NCBI RefSeq assembly: GCF_947581915.1
Contig: NZ_CANPWG010000067.1
Span: 92,657-156,656, forward strand
Source of the DNA: Candidatus Palauibacter scopulicola
Lineage (GTDB): Bacteria; Gemmatimonadota; Gemmatimonadetes; Palauibacterales; Palauibacteraceae
Direction of reading: 5' to 3'
DNA: 64,000 nt
Shown here one piece after another: positions 15,654-24,913 of this stretch (the first letter of the stretch is position 1; the number at the start of each line of letters is the position of its first letter). The notes beneath the pieces were generated by a model. It worked only from the letters and a program-made list of their open reading frames with translations. It did no database searches and was not told where the DNA came from. Position numbers and translations under genes: made by a program.

Positions 15654-18212
15654 ATGCGACACCGAACGTCTTCCGTGGTGCTCCTGGCTTTGCTGGGTCT
15701 GGCCGTGGCCGGGCTCCGGGCGCGTCCCGCCAGCGCACAGGTACCGAAGGTCACCGCCGGACAGGTGACGGACCGGGAGACCCTGCGGGGATTCGTGACC
15801 TGGGCCGCATCCGTCGCGGCCTCCATCACGGACATCAACCAGGGATCGCAACTGATCCAGGCGGTCCGGACGGAGGGCAGCGACTACAACTCCGGCAACA
15901 TGTACCTGATCTTCATGACCCTCGACGGTCAGGTGTTCATTCACGGGGAAGACCCCAACCTGGACGGCACGAATGTCTTCGGGGTCGTGGACGAAAACGG
16001 GAACCCGGTCGTTCAGCAACTGCTCGCCGCCGGGGCGGCCGGGGGCGGGTTCGTCGAGTGGTGCTGGGACGACCCGAACGACCCGAACGACCCCCGCTGC
16101 AAGGACAGCTACGCGCTCCAGCACTTCTCTCCGGTGGCCGGAGTGGACCTGGTCGTGGTCGGGGGATACTACCAGGATCTGTCCGGCGCGGGGCAGCCGC
16201 TGCCGCCGGTCCCGCTCCCCGAGATTTCCGCCGCCGACGTCGTGGACCGGGAGACCCTCCGGCAGTTCGTGGACGGGACGGTCGTCTGGCTGAGGGAGCT
16301 CGTGGGTCAGGTCGGCTTCGAGCGCGCGAACGAATGGAAGGCCCTTCTGCGGGAAGAGGGGGGACACTTCAAGTCCGGTCCCATCTATCTCTTCATCTTC
16401 ACTCCCCAGGGGTTCGTCATCTTCCACGGCGCCGACGCGTGGCGGGAAGGGCGGCAGGTGCTGGACAACACCGACTTCCAGGGGCGGATGTTCGTGAGGG
16501 ACGTCATTGCCGTCGCCCAAGGGGGCGGGGGCTTCGTCGAGTACTTCTGGGACGACCCGACGGTCCAGGGGGACGAGGACACCGGAACCCCCAAGGTGAG
16601 TTACGCCGTCTCGCTGGAGAGCGACCTGCCCGTCTTCCAGGGCGTCGAGTTCATCGTAGGAGCCGGGTTCTACCGGAACTTCTCCACCGCGGAAGCGGAG
16701 GCGGCCGCGGAGGACTGGCTCGAACGGTTCGGCCGCTCGGTGGCGAGCCAGGCCATGGAGATGATCGGCAACCGCGTGGCGCACTCTCACCGGAGTCCCG
16801 ACCAGGTGACGGTCGGCGGTCGCACGATCGACCTCGCCGCGCTGAATGCCGGGAGCGGGCTGCTCGGTGGCCTCAACGCCCTGGCCCCCGCGGCCTCCCC
16901 CACGAGCCGGATGGCGCCGACCGGGTTCCTCCCCGCGTCCGTCGGGGGGCTGCTGGGCGAGACGTCTTTCCAACTCTCCAGTCAGGATGCGGGGGACGGA
17001 GGCGGCTACTCGCTGTGGGGCGCCGGAGAGATGATGCGGTTCTCGAGCGGCGACGGTGCGAGATTCCACGACGGCGAAGTCGTCACGGCCGCCCTCGGGG
17101 CCGACTACGCGTTCGGATCGATGCTCGCGGGGCTCGCGGTGTCCCACAGCCTGGGGTCGGGCGGATTCGAACTGGGACGCGCCGGGGAGGACGACGTCGG
17201 CGACGTGTCGACATCGCTGACCAGCGCGTTTCCCTACGCGCGGCTCGCGCTCAGCAACCGCCTCTCCGTCTGGGGCGTGGCCGGGTACGGCTTCGGCCAG
17301 CTCGACATCTCGGGCGGCGGCGAGCAGGACCCGACGAGCGACATCGGGATGCGCATGGCCGGCCTCGGAGCGCACGGCGAGCTTGTGGGAGCCGACGATC
17401 CGGACGGCTTCGAACTCGCGCTGCGGGCGGACGGCTTCGTGGCGCAGATGACCTCCGACGAGGTCGAGAGCCGGAGCGAACTCATGGCCGACGTGAGTCG
17501 CGTGCGGGCCATGCTCGAAGCCCACAAGGGATACTCGCTGAGCGGCGGAGAGCTGGTCCAGCCACAGCTTCGCGTCGGCATGCGCCACGATGGCGGTGAT
17601 GTGGAGACCGGGCTGGGCATGGAGCTGGGCGCCGCCCTGGCCTTCCTCGACCCCGATCGGGGCCTCACAATCTCCGTGCACGGCCGCACGCTCGTGACGC
17701 ACGAGCAGAGCGACTACGAGGAGTGGGGACTCGGCGGGTCGATCACGCTCAACCCGCAGGGCGGCGGGCGAGGGCTGTCGCTCCGCGCGAGCCCTTCCTG
17801 GGGGTCGACGGCGAGCGGTCTGGCGCGGCTGTGGGCGCAGGGGGCGACCGGGTTGACGCCGAACGGGTACGGCTACGGCTTCGGCAGCCGCCGGCTGGAT
17901 GCGGAAGTCGGATACGGCGTCGACGCGCTGTCGGGCCGGGGCACCTTCACGCCGTACGCGAGACTGGTGCTGTCGGAGCATCCGGGCGCGGGGCCGTCCG
18001 GCGCGGGCCAGGGCGGCGCGGGGCCGTTCCAGGGTCCGGTCGCGCTGATGCCGCTCCACGCATCGGGGCAGAGCCTGTACGGCTACCACATGGGCGGGCG
18101 TCTCAACGTCGGCTCGGGCCTCTGGCTGAACGTCGAGGCGGGCCGGAACGCCTACGGCGCCGCGTCGGGCCCGGCGAACAGCGTGACGCTCAACCTCGCC
18201 ATGAACTGGTAG
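15654..18212 (+). CDS. Double Cache-domain protein with C-terminal autotransporter-like barrel
   Basis: An 852-residue protein with a signal peptide (SVVLLALLGLAVAGL, cut near ASAQ). Two homologous Cache-like domains follow, about 35-200 and 205-360. Each starts (V/D)xDRETLRxFV and continues YLIF(M/I)T, a G-F-V-E-(W/Y) strand, DDP and a final GGYYQ/GAGFYR strand. After a linker of about 100 residues, about 460-852 is a chain of amphipathic strands ending VTLNLAMNW, with the aromatic last residue typical of an outer-membrane barrel. Cache domains normally sense small ligands in receptors, so a surface or periplasmic ligand-binding passenger on a barrel is unusual. The start at 15654 has GGGGAT at a suitable distance; 15645 is also possible. 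Confidence 0.7.
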   Translation: MRHRTSSVVLLALLGLAVAGLRARPASAQVPKVTAGQVTDRETLRGFVTWAASVAASITDINQGSQLIQAVRTEGSDYNSGNMYLIFMTLDGQVFIHGEDPNLDGTNVFGVVDENGNPVVQQLLAAGAAGGGFVEWCWDDPNDPNDPRCKDSYALQHFSPVAGVDLVVVGGYYQDLSGAGQPLPPVPLPEISAADVVDRETLRQFVDGTVVWLRELVGQVGFERANEWKALLREEGGHFKSGPIYLFIFTPQGFVIFHGADAWREGRQVLDNTDFQGRMFVRDVIAVAQGGGGFVEYFWDDPTVQGDEDTGTPKVSYAVSLESDLPVFQGVEFIVGAGFYRNFSTAEAEAAAEDWLERFGRSVASQAMEMIGNRVAHSHRSPDQVTVGGRTIDLAALNAGSGLLGGLNALAPAASPTSRMAPTGFLPASVGGLLGETSFQLSSQDAGDGGGYSLWGAGEMMRFSSGDGARFHDGEVVTAALGADYAFGSMLAGLAVSHSLGSGGFELGRAGEDDVGDVSTSLTSAFPYARLALSNRLSVWGVAGYGFGQLDISGGGEQDPTSDIGMRMAGLGAHGELVGADDPDGFELALRADGFVAQMTSDEVESRSELMADVSRVRAMLEAHKGYSLSGGELVQPQLRVGMRHDGGDVETGLGMELGAALAFLDPDRGLTISVHGRTLVTHEQSDYEEWGLGGSITLNPQGGGRGLSLRASPSWGSTASGLARLWAQGATGLTPNGYGYGFGSRRLDAEVGYGVDALSGRGTFTPYARLVLSEHPGAGPSGAGQGGAGPFQGPVALMPLHASGQSLYGYHMGGRLNVGSGLWLNVEAGRNAYGAASGPANSVTLNLAMNW

Positions 18213-18273
18213 GAGACGTGGTTGGGGCCGGTCGCCCATACCCAGGTGGCCCACCCCGCCGGCCGCCAGCGTC

Positions 18274-18828
18274 GTGAAGCCACCTACGGATTCCTACACC
18301 GCACCGGACTCCCTCGCCGGAGTCCGCGCCGGCATCCGCCGCTGCCTCGAACGCGCCGCGGACGTCGCGCAACTGGACATCGCCGCGCCCGAAGTCTCGG
18401 CGTGGAGCGTGCAAGACCACCTCGAGCACCTGCTCTTCTCCGACCGGAGCGTGCTCGACTGGATCCTGAACGCGCTGGCCCGGCCGAACCCGGTGACGAG
18501 GGAAGAGTCACCGCATGAGTTCGGAGTGGCGCTTCTGGCCCGCGGATCGATCCCGCGCGGCCGCGGCCCCGCCCCCGACTTCACCTTGCCGGACGGCATG
18601 GCACCCGGTGAATTGCAGACCGGGTTTCAGGCGCTGCGCGAACTGGCGGACGGCCTGAAGCCGCGTCTGGCGGCGCTCGACACGTGCCTGCACACGCTCC
18701 CCCACCATGTGCTCGGCCACTTCACGCCCGCCGAGTGGCTACGCTTCCTCCACCTCCACCACCGCCATCACGAAGCGATCATCCGCGACATCCTGGAAAC
18801 CAGCAGGTCAGTGGCACCAACAGCCTGA
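18274..18828 (+). CDS. DinB-like metal-dependent four-helix protein
   Basis: A 184-residue protein of the DinB/YfiT-like superfamily. It has four long helices, with His residues in VQDHLEHLLFSD (about 48-59) and LHLHHRHHEAIIRDIL near the C-terminus that would bind a metal. Family members are thiol-transferases or have unknown roles. No signal peptide is visible. The gene is transcribed towards the FokI-like nuclease gene, whose stop lies only 3 nt away; the low-G+C insert therefore begins right at this stop codon. Confidence 0.7.
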   Translation: MKPPTDSYTAPDSLAGVRAGIRRCLERAADVAQLDIAAPEVSAWSVQDHLEHLLFSDRSVLDWILNALARPNPVTREESPHEFGVALLARGSIPRGRGPAPDFTLPDGMAPGELQTGFQALRELADGLKPRLAALDTCLHTLPHHVLGHFTPAEWLRFLHLHHRHHEAIIRDILETSRSVAPTA

Positions 18829-18831
18829 TTG

Positions 18832-20340
18832 CTACAGGAACAGCCGCATACGCTGGTCCAGATCGGTACGTGTGAGGATCCCCGTGGCATTCAACACTTC
18901 CAGGTTGAACGATTCCCTGGAACTACGCGCTCGCCACTCCTCGGCGACCCACACGAGGTCCTCGGCCGCTATCAGGGCCACATCGGTGTCACTCCCACAC
19001 TCCGACTTCAGTCGGAACGCATTGGCCATCGCCTCATCCGCCACCGCGGGGACGATGATCAAGAAACACGAGACACGTTGTTCGGCGTCGCGGATGTACC
19101 GTTTGAACTGCCTAAGGTGGCTTGGAGGAAAGGTGTAGACGGTCTCCTTGCTCTTGTTGTCCCAGAGCAGCAACTCCTTCGTCCTGCCGAATACGACACA
19201 GCCGTCCGCGTGATCGCTTCCCTCCATGTGCTGGAGCTCGAGGCCGAGCTTCTCGCTGAACAGAAAGCGGGTGCCCTCCTCAAAAGCTCCTTCGATCTCC
19301 CGGTCCTTCGTGATGATTCCGTTTGACAGCAGGTTTGCTCGGTCGCGGGCCGCCAACTCCACCAAGTACTGATAGTAGCGCTCACCGGGCGGCGTCTCCT
19401 CCGCCACATCCCTTATCACCAGGTGCGCGAAGTGACGAATGATCCGCTTGATCTTCGTGGACTTACTGCCGCTGACTTTCAAGCCAGGAACTGACGCGCA
19501 CAGGTTGTAAAGGTCTTCGTTCGAGAGAGCTTCCAACGCCGCGCTCGGTTTGACGCCGGCCAGGACGACTCTCTCGATGCGTGCTTCCTTCGTGCCGCGC
19601 TCGGGCAATCCCACGGATCGGAGAATCGTCGCCAAGTGGGCTACCGTAAGCTTGGAGAGTAGCTTTTCCCAAGCGTGGGGGCTTAGCTCGATTCCGAGGA
19701 CGCGCCGAACCGACGGTACGATCTCCTCCGGTATCACATACAAGCCTCCGTTGGCGCGGTTGCAGTAGAAGACGATCCCGCAGCGTTGGAGACTGAGAAG
19801 GGCCTCCCGGCATTCCACCGCCGTGTGGAGGACGTTCCCTTGGCGCGGGAAATGCTCCAGCTGGGCTTGGATGATCCGCATAGTCAGCGGAGAGAGGCCC
19901 AAGCTCTCGCGAAGCACTCTCAGGAGCTCCAGTTCCTGCGTGGTGACGACCGCGTCCCCAATTGCAACGCGCATCACGTCCCGAAACACTTCGACAGAGC
20001 GAGCGTCTTCATATCGCAAGGCTTGAGGCGATGCCGCAGCGTCAAGCACTTCCTGCTGAAGCTGAGTCACGCGTTCCACGACATCCAGCTCCGAGGCGCT
20101 GCAGTCCGGTGAACCGATCAGGGCTTCCAGGACACATGTCTGGCGGATCTGGTCTTGGAGACGACCGTCAAACTGGAGAACTGCCTCGATTCTTTGCGGA
20201 TCGGTCAGTTCGTCGGTATTCCGCAGGATGATCTCCCGCGCCCGCTCCTCATCCGGTTTCGGAAAATCCTTCGTAAAACTGTCGACCACGCGTTGCAGCA
20301 TGGCCTTGGTCATCAGCTCTATTGCTTCGGCAACCCTCAT
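18832..20340 (-). CDS. Orphan restriction endonuclease-like protein with FokI-type cleavage domain
   Basis: A 502-residue protein in a visibly lower-G+C stretch. The C-terminal part (about 345-480) resembles the FokI cleavage domain. ADGCVVF has Asp379, LLLWDNKSKE has Asp394-Asn-Lys396 (the D...DxK active site), HLRQFKRYI is a helix with Gln, and FLIIV and ALIAAEDLVWV are strands matching FokI order. The middle (about 231-305) holds two SAP-like helix-turn-helix units, LTVAHLATILRSVGLPERG and LSNEDLYNLCASVPGLKVSG, probably for DNA binding. Residues 115-165 resemble a TerB-like helical bundle. The ATG at 20340 has GGAG upstream. No methyltransferase is near, so self-protection is unexplained. 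Fold inferred from motifs. Confidence 0.65.
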   Translation of the reverse strand: MRVAEAIELMTKAMLQRVVDSFTKDFPKPDEERAREIILRNTDELTDPQRIEAVLQFDGRLQDQIRQTCVLEALIGSPDCSASELDVVERVTQLQQEVLDAAASPQALRYEDARSVEVFRDVMRVAIGDAVVTTQELELLRVLRESLGLSPLTMRIIQAQLEHFPRQGNVLHTAVECREALLSLQRCGIVFYCNRANGGLYVIPEEIVPSVRRVLGIELSPHAWEKLLSKLTVAHLATILRSVGLPERGTKEARIERVVLAGVKPSAALEALSNEDLYNLCASVPGLKVSGSKSTKIKRIIRHFAHLVIRDVAEETPPGERYYQYLVELAARDRANLLSNGIITKDREIEGAFEEGTRFLFSEKLGLELQHMEGSDHADGCVVFGRTKELLLWDNKSKETVYTFPPSHLRQFKRYIRDAEQRVSCFLIIVPAVADEAMANAFRLKSECGSDTDVALIAAEDLVWVAEEWRARSSRESFNLEVLNATGILTRTDLDQRMRLFL

Positions 20341-20475
20341 CGCACTCCGCTCCACCCATTCAGTTGTTCAAAGCACCGATAGCCCGCGCTCCCACAAGTC
20401 GAGCGGGGCGAAGAAATGCTCAGAGTGAATCGTCGCATCCAAGATTCCAAGCGCCGTGTCGCCAGCCCTGGCGAC

Positions 20476-22248
20476 TTACGCCTGGGCTCTTCCCGCCCTC
20501 ACGCGGCGGATGGCGGCGGCGCCCTCGAGGAGGAGCCAGATCTCGAGGATGAAGATCGCGGCGCCGATCACGAGCAGAAGCCATTCGTTCGTTCCGAAGA
20601 AGCCGCCGAGGTTGATGATCATGGCCCAGGTCGTCATGAAGAGCAGGAAGCCCATCGGGATCATCGTCACCCAGACGGGGCGTCCCTTGCTCATCAGGTA
20701 GAGCGACACGATCAGGAGCGTGAGGCCCGCCAGGAGCTGGTTCGTCGTCCCGAACAGCCGCCAGATCACCATGCCGCCGGCGCCCCGGTCCACCGAGAGG
20801 GCGAGGAGCGCGCAGCTGGCGACGGCGATTCCGGTCGCGACCCAGCGATTCTGGATCGCCTTCACCTTGTACTCGACGCCGAGCTCGCTGATGATGTAGC
20901 GCTGCAGCCGGATCGCGGTGTCCAGCGTCGTCGCGGCGAAGCTGATCACGACGACCGAGGCGAAGATGACGGCGATGCTTTCCGGGATCCCCAGCCCCCC
21001 CGCGAGCACGCCCACCCCGTTGACGAAGGCCGTCGTGGCGCCCGCGGTGGCGGCCTCGAAGCTCCCGTAGTGCTGTTGCCAGAGCGCCAGTCCCTGCGTC
21101 GCGCCCACGTCCCGGCTGAGGTAGATGGCGAAGCCCGCCGTACATGCGATGATCGATGTGACGGCGAGCGAGCCCTCGCCGATGGCGCCGCCGTAGCCCA
21201 CGTAGCGGGCGTCCGCCTCGTTCGCGAGCTGTTTCGATGACGTACCGGATGCCACGAGGCCGTGGAAGCCGCTGATCGCGCCGCACGCGATGGTGATGAA
21301 GAGGAGCGGCAGCCAGCCCGGCGTGTCGGCCGGCAGGTCCGTGTTCACCGTGGGCGCCACGACTTCCGGGTTCACCACGATCACGCCGAGGCTGATGATG
21401 CCGAGCGCGACGAAGAGCTGGTGCCCGTTCACGTAGTCGCGCGGCTGCAGGAGCAGCCACACCGGCAGCACCGATGCGATGAAGGTGTAGGCGAAGAGGA
21501 TCGCGATCCACCCCACCCGCCGCCCGTCCGCCGCCGCCGCCTCCCCTGCCGCGGCCGCGTCCCCTCCCGCCGCGGCCATTTGCGCCTCGGTCGGGCTGAA
21601 CCCGATGAGGTCGGGCAGCGTAAACGGCATGTCCTGCCCGAACCAGATGAGCACGTACAGCGTGGCCAGCGCCCCCAGCGACGGGATGAGGATCCCCGTC
21701 CCCGTCCGGTAGATGAGGAAGCCGACGATGAGCGCCACGACGAGGGAACCCCACACCGGGACCACGGCGCCGGGGTTGGCCATGAACAGGTTCGCGATGA
21801 TGACGGCGAACACGGCGTTCACCATCAGGAGCAGGAAGAAGATGATGAGGAGGAAGAGGACGCGGGCGCGCTGGCCGAGGATCGACTCGGTGAGCGTCCC
21901 GATGGAGCGGCCCTTGTGGCGGTTCGAGATCCACAGGGCGCTGAAGTCGTGCACCGCGCCGGCGAAGACCGTCCCGAGCACGACCCACAGGAAGGCCGGC
22001 AGCCAGCCCCAGATGACGGCGATCGCCGGTCCCACGATCGGCGCCGCCCCCGCCACCGAGGTGAAGTGGTGTCCGAACAGCACGTGCTTGTTCGTCGGGA
22101 CGTAGTCGACGCCGTCCCGGAACTCGTTCGCCGGCGTCACGAAATCCGGGTCGAGCTTGAAGACCTTGCCCGCGATGAAGCGCGAGTAGATGAGGACTCC
22201 CGTGAGGAAGGCCGACAGACCAATCACCAGCAGGACGATCGCGCTCAT
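20476..22248 (-). CDS. cstA: CstA-family carbon starvation/pyruvate-peptide transporter
   Basis: A 590-residue multi-spanning inner-membrane protein of the CstA family. NKHVLFGHHFTSVAGAAPIVGP (about 54-75), GTVFAGAVHDFSALWISNRHKG and the later SGFHGLVASGTSSKQL are the family signatures. About 14-16 hydrophobic segments are visible. In Escherichia coli CstA and its relative BtsT take up pyruvate or peptides, and their partner is a small YbdD/YjiX protein ending in Cys-Cys. The ATG at 22248 has GGAGGTTG upstream and overlaps the stop of the ArsA-type gene by 4 nt. The operon order is the small CC protein, the ATPase, then CstA. Confidence 0.9.
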   Translation of the reverse strand: MSAIVLLVIGLSAFLTGVLIYSRFIAGKVFKLDPDFVTPANEFRDGVDYVPTNKHVLFGHHFTSVAGAAPIVGPAIAVIWGWLPAFLWVVLGTVFAGAVHDFSALWISNRHKGRSIGTLTESILGQRARVLFLLIIFFLLLMVNAVFAVIIANLFMANPGAVVPVWGSLVVALIVGFLIYRTGTGILIPSLGALATLYVLIWFGQDMPFTLPDLIGFSPTEAQMAAAGGDAAAAGEAAAADGRRVGWIAILFAYTFIASVLPVWLLLQPRDYVNGHQLFVALGIISLGVIVVNPEVVAPTVNTDLPADTPGWLPLLFITIACGAISGFHGLVASGTSSKQLANEADARYVGYGGAIGEGSLAVTSIIACTAGFAIYLSRDVGATQGLALWQQHYGSFEAATAGATTAFVNGVGVLAGGLGIPESIAVIFASVVVISFAATTLDTAIRLQRYIISELGVEYKVKAIQNRWVATGIAVASCALLALSVDRGAGGMVIWRLFGTTNQLLAGLTLLIVSLYLMSKGRPVWVTMIPMGFLLFMTTWAMIINLGGFFGTNEWLLLVIGAAIFILEIWLLLEGAAAIRRVRAGRAQA

Positions 22249-23264
22249 CGGACAACCTCCTCCGTAGTATCGAGTACGGCGGTATCGAGTACGGGAATCC
22301 GCCCAAGCGCGTCCACGCCCACGGGATCGGAGTCCTGAAGGTCGACGCGGAGGACGGGCCAATCTCCGAGAGACTGCGAGATCCTCGCAAGATAGACGGC
22401 CTGGCGTTCGCGCCTCGCGACGAGGAAGGGGTCCTCGCCCGCGCCGTCATGGCGCTCCGGGAGTACCATGTTCACCACGATGGCTCCCACCGGGACGTCG
22501 TGCTTCGAGAGGGCCTCGACCGCCTTCTCCGTCTCCCAGATCGGCAGGCGTTCGGGGATCACGACGAACACGAACGCGGTCCGGCGGGGGTCGGTGAGAA
22601 CCCGGCGGGCCTCCTGAAAGCGGTCCCGGCGTTCCTCGAGCGCCCGCAGGAGAGGGTCGTTGTCGAGATCGTCCGCCTCCGGTCCCGCCACGTTCTTCCA
22701 CATCCGCGAGAGGGCGCCCACCTTCCGCCGGCGCTTGATGAGCCCGCCGATCCAGGTCGTCATCAGCTCCGGCAGGGAGAGCAGCCGCAGCGTCTGGCCG
22801 GTGGGCGCCGTGTCGAAGACGATCCGGTCGTAGGCGTCCCCTTCATCTTCGAGGATCTGCGTGAAGCGGTCGAAGAGGGCCGACTCCACGGCTCCGGGCG
22901 AGACGCGCGCGATGTCGATCTGCCGGTAGACCTCGCCCAGGAGCCGCGGGGGCGCGGCCGACTCCACGCGCGACTTGACGGCCTCGATGTAGCGGTCCGC
23001 TTCCCGCTCCGGATCGACCTCCATGGCCCAGCACCCCTCGGCAACCTGCCGGGGCCGGTCCCCCAGCTTCGCCTGGAGCACGTCTCCCGTGGAGTGCGCC
23101 GGATCCGTGGACACGAGGAGGGTCCGGCGCCCGCTCCCGGCCATGTCGAGCGCCGCAACGGCGGCCATGGTCGTCTTTCCCACGCCGCCCTTGCCGCCGA
23201 AGAAGAGGACCGGCCGGTCCGGGAACGGCAGCGGGGCCCGCCGCGAATCCGTGTCCCTCAGCAA
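22245..23264 (-). CDS. ArsA/GET3-type ATPase in the CstA operon
   Basis: A protein of about 339 residues of the ArsA/GET3 branch of deviant-Walker P-loop ATPases. FFGGKGGVGKTTMAA is the signature P-loop, LLVSTDPAHSTGDVL is the switch/A-loop, and YDRIVFDTAPTGQTLRLL is the Walker B/switch II. These proteins act in arsenite export or in delivery of tail-anchored membrane proteins. No ArsB or metal cysteines are evident here. The start is uncertain: coding resumes just after the stop of the small CC protein, and the best start is a TTG at 23262-23264 overlapping that stop. The 3' end overlaps cstA by 4 nt, so it probably serves the transporter or its small partner. Confidence 0.82.
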   Translation of the reverse strand: MLRDTDSRRAPLPFPDRPVLFFGGKGGVGKTTMAAVAALDMAGSGRRTLLVSTDPAHSTGDVLQAKLGDRPRQVAEGCWAMEVDPEREADRYIEAVKSRVESAAPPRLLGEVYRQIDIARVSPGAVESALFDRFTQILEDEGDAYDRIVFDTAPTGQTLRLLSLPELMTTWIGGLIKRRRKVGALSRMWKNVAGPEADDLDNDPLLRALEERRDRFQEARRVLTDPRRTAFVFVVIPERLPIWETEKAVEALSKHDVPVGAIVVNMVLPERHDGAGEDPFLVARRERQAVYLARISQSLGDWPVLRVDLQDSDPVGVDALGRIPVLDTAVLDTTEEVVR

Positions 23265-23542
23265 CAGCGGAACCCGCCTTCGGGCCCGCGCTCCATCCCG
23301 ACCCGGACGTGCCACTCGTGAAACTCCTCGATGAGCGACGGATACAGCTCGAGCATGTAGAACTGGACCGGGTTGGGCACGCCGAGAAGGTCGGAGAAGC
23401 CCATCAGCATGAACGCGTCGTGCTGCCGCAGGTACTCGCGATGGATCGTCGCGCGGTAAGGGGCGATGTAAAGCCCCTCGTAGATTTCGCGTATCTCCCT
23501 GAGTCGCCGCCGCCACCGCGGCACCGTCGTCGTCACAGCCAT
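23258..23542 (-). CDS. Small protein ending in Cys-Cys (cory-CC-star-like)
   Basis: A 94-residue protein with a basic N-terminus (VPRWRRRLREIREIYEGLYI). Helical segments REYLRQHDAFMLMGFSDLLG and FYMLELYPSLIEEFHEWHVR follow. The end, GGFRCC, is followed directly by the stop. It matches what I remember of the family called cory-CC-star. The C-terminal Gly-Gly-x-x-Cys-Cys also resembles the end of YbdD/YjiX, the small partner of CstA in enterobacteria. Here it heads a tight operon with an ArsA-type ATPase and CstA, which supports a role with the transporter. The family name is from memory and the analogy to YbdD is inferred. Confidence 0.7.
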   Translation of the reverse strand: MAVTTTVPRWRRRLREIREIYEGLYIAPYRATIHREYLRQHDAFMLMGFSDLLGVPNPVQFYMLELYPSLIEEFHEWHVRVGMERGPEGGFRCC

Positions 23543-23659
23543 GCCGTCGTCCCCTGATCCATTTGTCGTTTCGAGCCGCGAAGCGGAAGAAGCGCTGCCG
23601 AAATCGCACGCGCGGTCCTGCAGGTCAATACACGGTCGGGCACGTCGCTACTGCTCACG

Positions 23660-24913
23660 TCAAGGGCCGAGCGCACCGATCGGAATCACGGAGACGCCGT
23701 CAGGCCGCTCGTACCCGTATCCGCTCCCGACGATGACCCCGAGCGCGGCCGGTTCTCCGCAGCGTTCCGTATCGACCCGGTCCGCGAACTTGAGGAGGCT
23801 GCGCGCGGCGTCGTCGGTCCGGCCCGTCCCCAGCTTGATTTCGAACGCGGCCCACCGATCCGGCCCGGCGTCGACGATCGCATCGACTTCAAGACTCGTT
23901 TCGTCGCGGTAATGGAACACGTCCGCTTCCATCGCCTGAGCGTACACGCGGAGGTCCCGCACGACCATGGACTCGAACAGAAAGCCGAACCACTCGAAGT
24001 CCCGAAGGAGGTGCGCGGGGGTTGCCCGCAACGCGGCGACCGCGAGGGAAGGATCCACGAAGTGCCGCTTGGGTCCACGCCGCAGGCGCGACCGCGACCT
24101 CAGCCTCGGCGACCACGGCGGCTGGTCTTCTACGATCATGAGGCGCTCAAGATTGGTGAGGTAGGCACGCGCAGTGCGATTCGTCATCGCCCCATCCGGG
24201 CCGGCGACATCGCGTCTGATGGTGGCGAGCGATGCGCAGGTTGCGACGTTCCGCGCCAGCGAGCGGAGGAAACGGCGAATCCGGTTCGGATCCCGTCGGA
24301 CGCCGTCCACTCGCCGCAGATCGCTACGGGAGATGTTCTCCAAGTAGTCCCGGCAGGCGCTCAGTGCCTTTTCCTCTGGAGAGCGGTGGTGTTCCGGCCA
24401 CCCACCGGTGCACAAGAGTCCGGCTAGCCGGTCGGCGGACAACTCCACTTTCGGGCTGCGGACCGTGGCGCCGCCGACCACGTCGCGGAGCGAGACGCCG
24501 CCGGTCGAATGGCCAAGCTCGAACAGAGACATGGGGCGAAGACGAAGTCGGCTTATACGGCCGGCCCCCGTGTGCCGGGTTGCGTCATCGGGCGGAACTG
24601 CCGACCCAGTGAGAATGAAGTGACCCCTGCCGACGCGTTCATCGATTGCACGGCGAATGTGGTTCCAGATCAGGGGCTCTACCTGCCACTCGTCGATCAG
24701 ACGAGGGGTTTCTCCCTCCAAGATGAGCCGTGGGTCGACGGCCATCATGTCCCGCGCCTGTTGATCGGCATCGAGGAACACGCTGCTCGCGGCCACCTGT
24801 CGCGCCAACTCTGTCTTGCCGCAGGCCCGTGGGCCCTCGACCAGAACGCCGCCGGACCACGAGAGGCGCTCCGTCAGTTCTCGATCTGCGACCCGAGGAA
24901 TGTAGGTGTTGAT
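23660..24913 (-). CDS. AAA+ ATPase with DUF4143 (first copy), start codon unclear
   Basis: A protein of about 417 residues. The N-terminal ATPase part has Walker A GPRACGKTELA and Walker B-like PRLIDEWQVEP. The STGGVSLRD region follows, and the C-terminal DUF4143/nuclease-like part ends SLEVDAIVDAGPDRWAAFEIKLG, which has a (D/E)xK-like pattern. Typical family N-terminal sequence (YIPRVADRELTERLSWSGGVLVEG in several pieces) is readable in this frame up to about 24913. No ATG, GTG or TTG exists in frame before the Walker A. I placed the start at an ATC (24911-24913) after a GGGG, but a frameshift or a decayed start cannot be excluded. A 23-bp repeat array sits upstream. The cellular role of this family is unknown. 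Confidence 0.65.
   Translation of the reverse strand: MNTYIPRVADRELTERLSWSGGVLVEGPRACGKTELARQVAASSVFLDADQQARDMMAVDPRLILEGETPRLIDEWQVEPLIWNHIRRAIDERVGRGHFILTGSAVPPDDATRHTGAGRISRLRLRPMSLFELGHSTGGVSLRDVVGGATVRSPKVELSADRLAGLLCTGGWPEHHRSPEEKALSACRDYLENISRSDLRRVDGVRRDPNRIRRFLRSLARNVATCASLATIRRDVAGPDGAMTNRTARAYLTNLERLMIVEDQPPWSPRLRSRSRLRRGPKRHFVDPSLAVAALRATPAHLLRDFEWFGFLFESMVVRDLRVYAQAMEADVFHYRDETSLEVDAIVDAGPDRWAAFEIKLGTGRTDDAARSLLKFADRVDTERCGEPAALGVIVGSGYGYERPDGVSVIPIGALGP

Noticed and set aside
15624..18254. Long open frame on the minus strand (about 876 codons)
   Set aside because: It is antisense to the Cache-autotransporter gene, has no domain, and is Arg/Pro-rich as expected of a shadow frame in high-G+C DNA.
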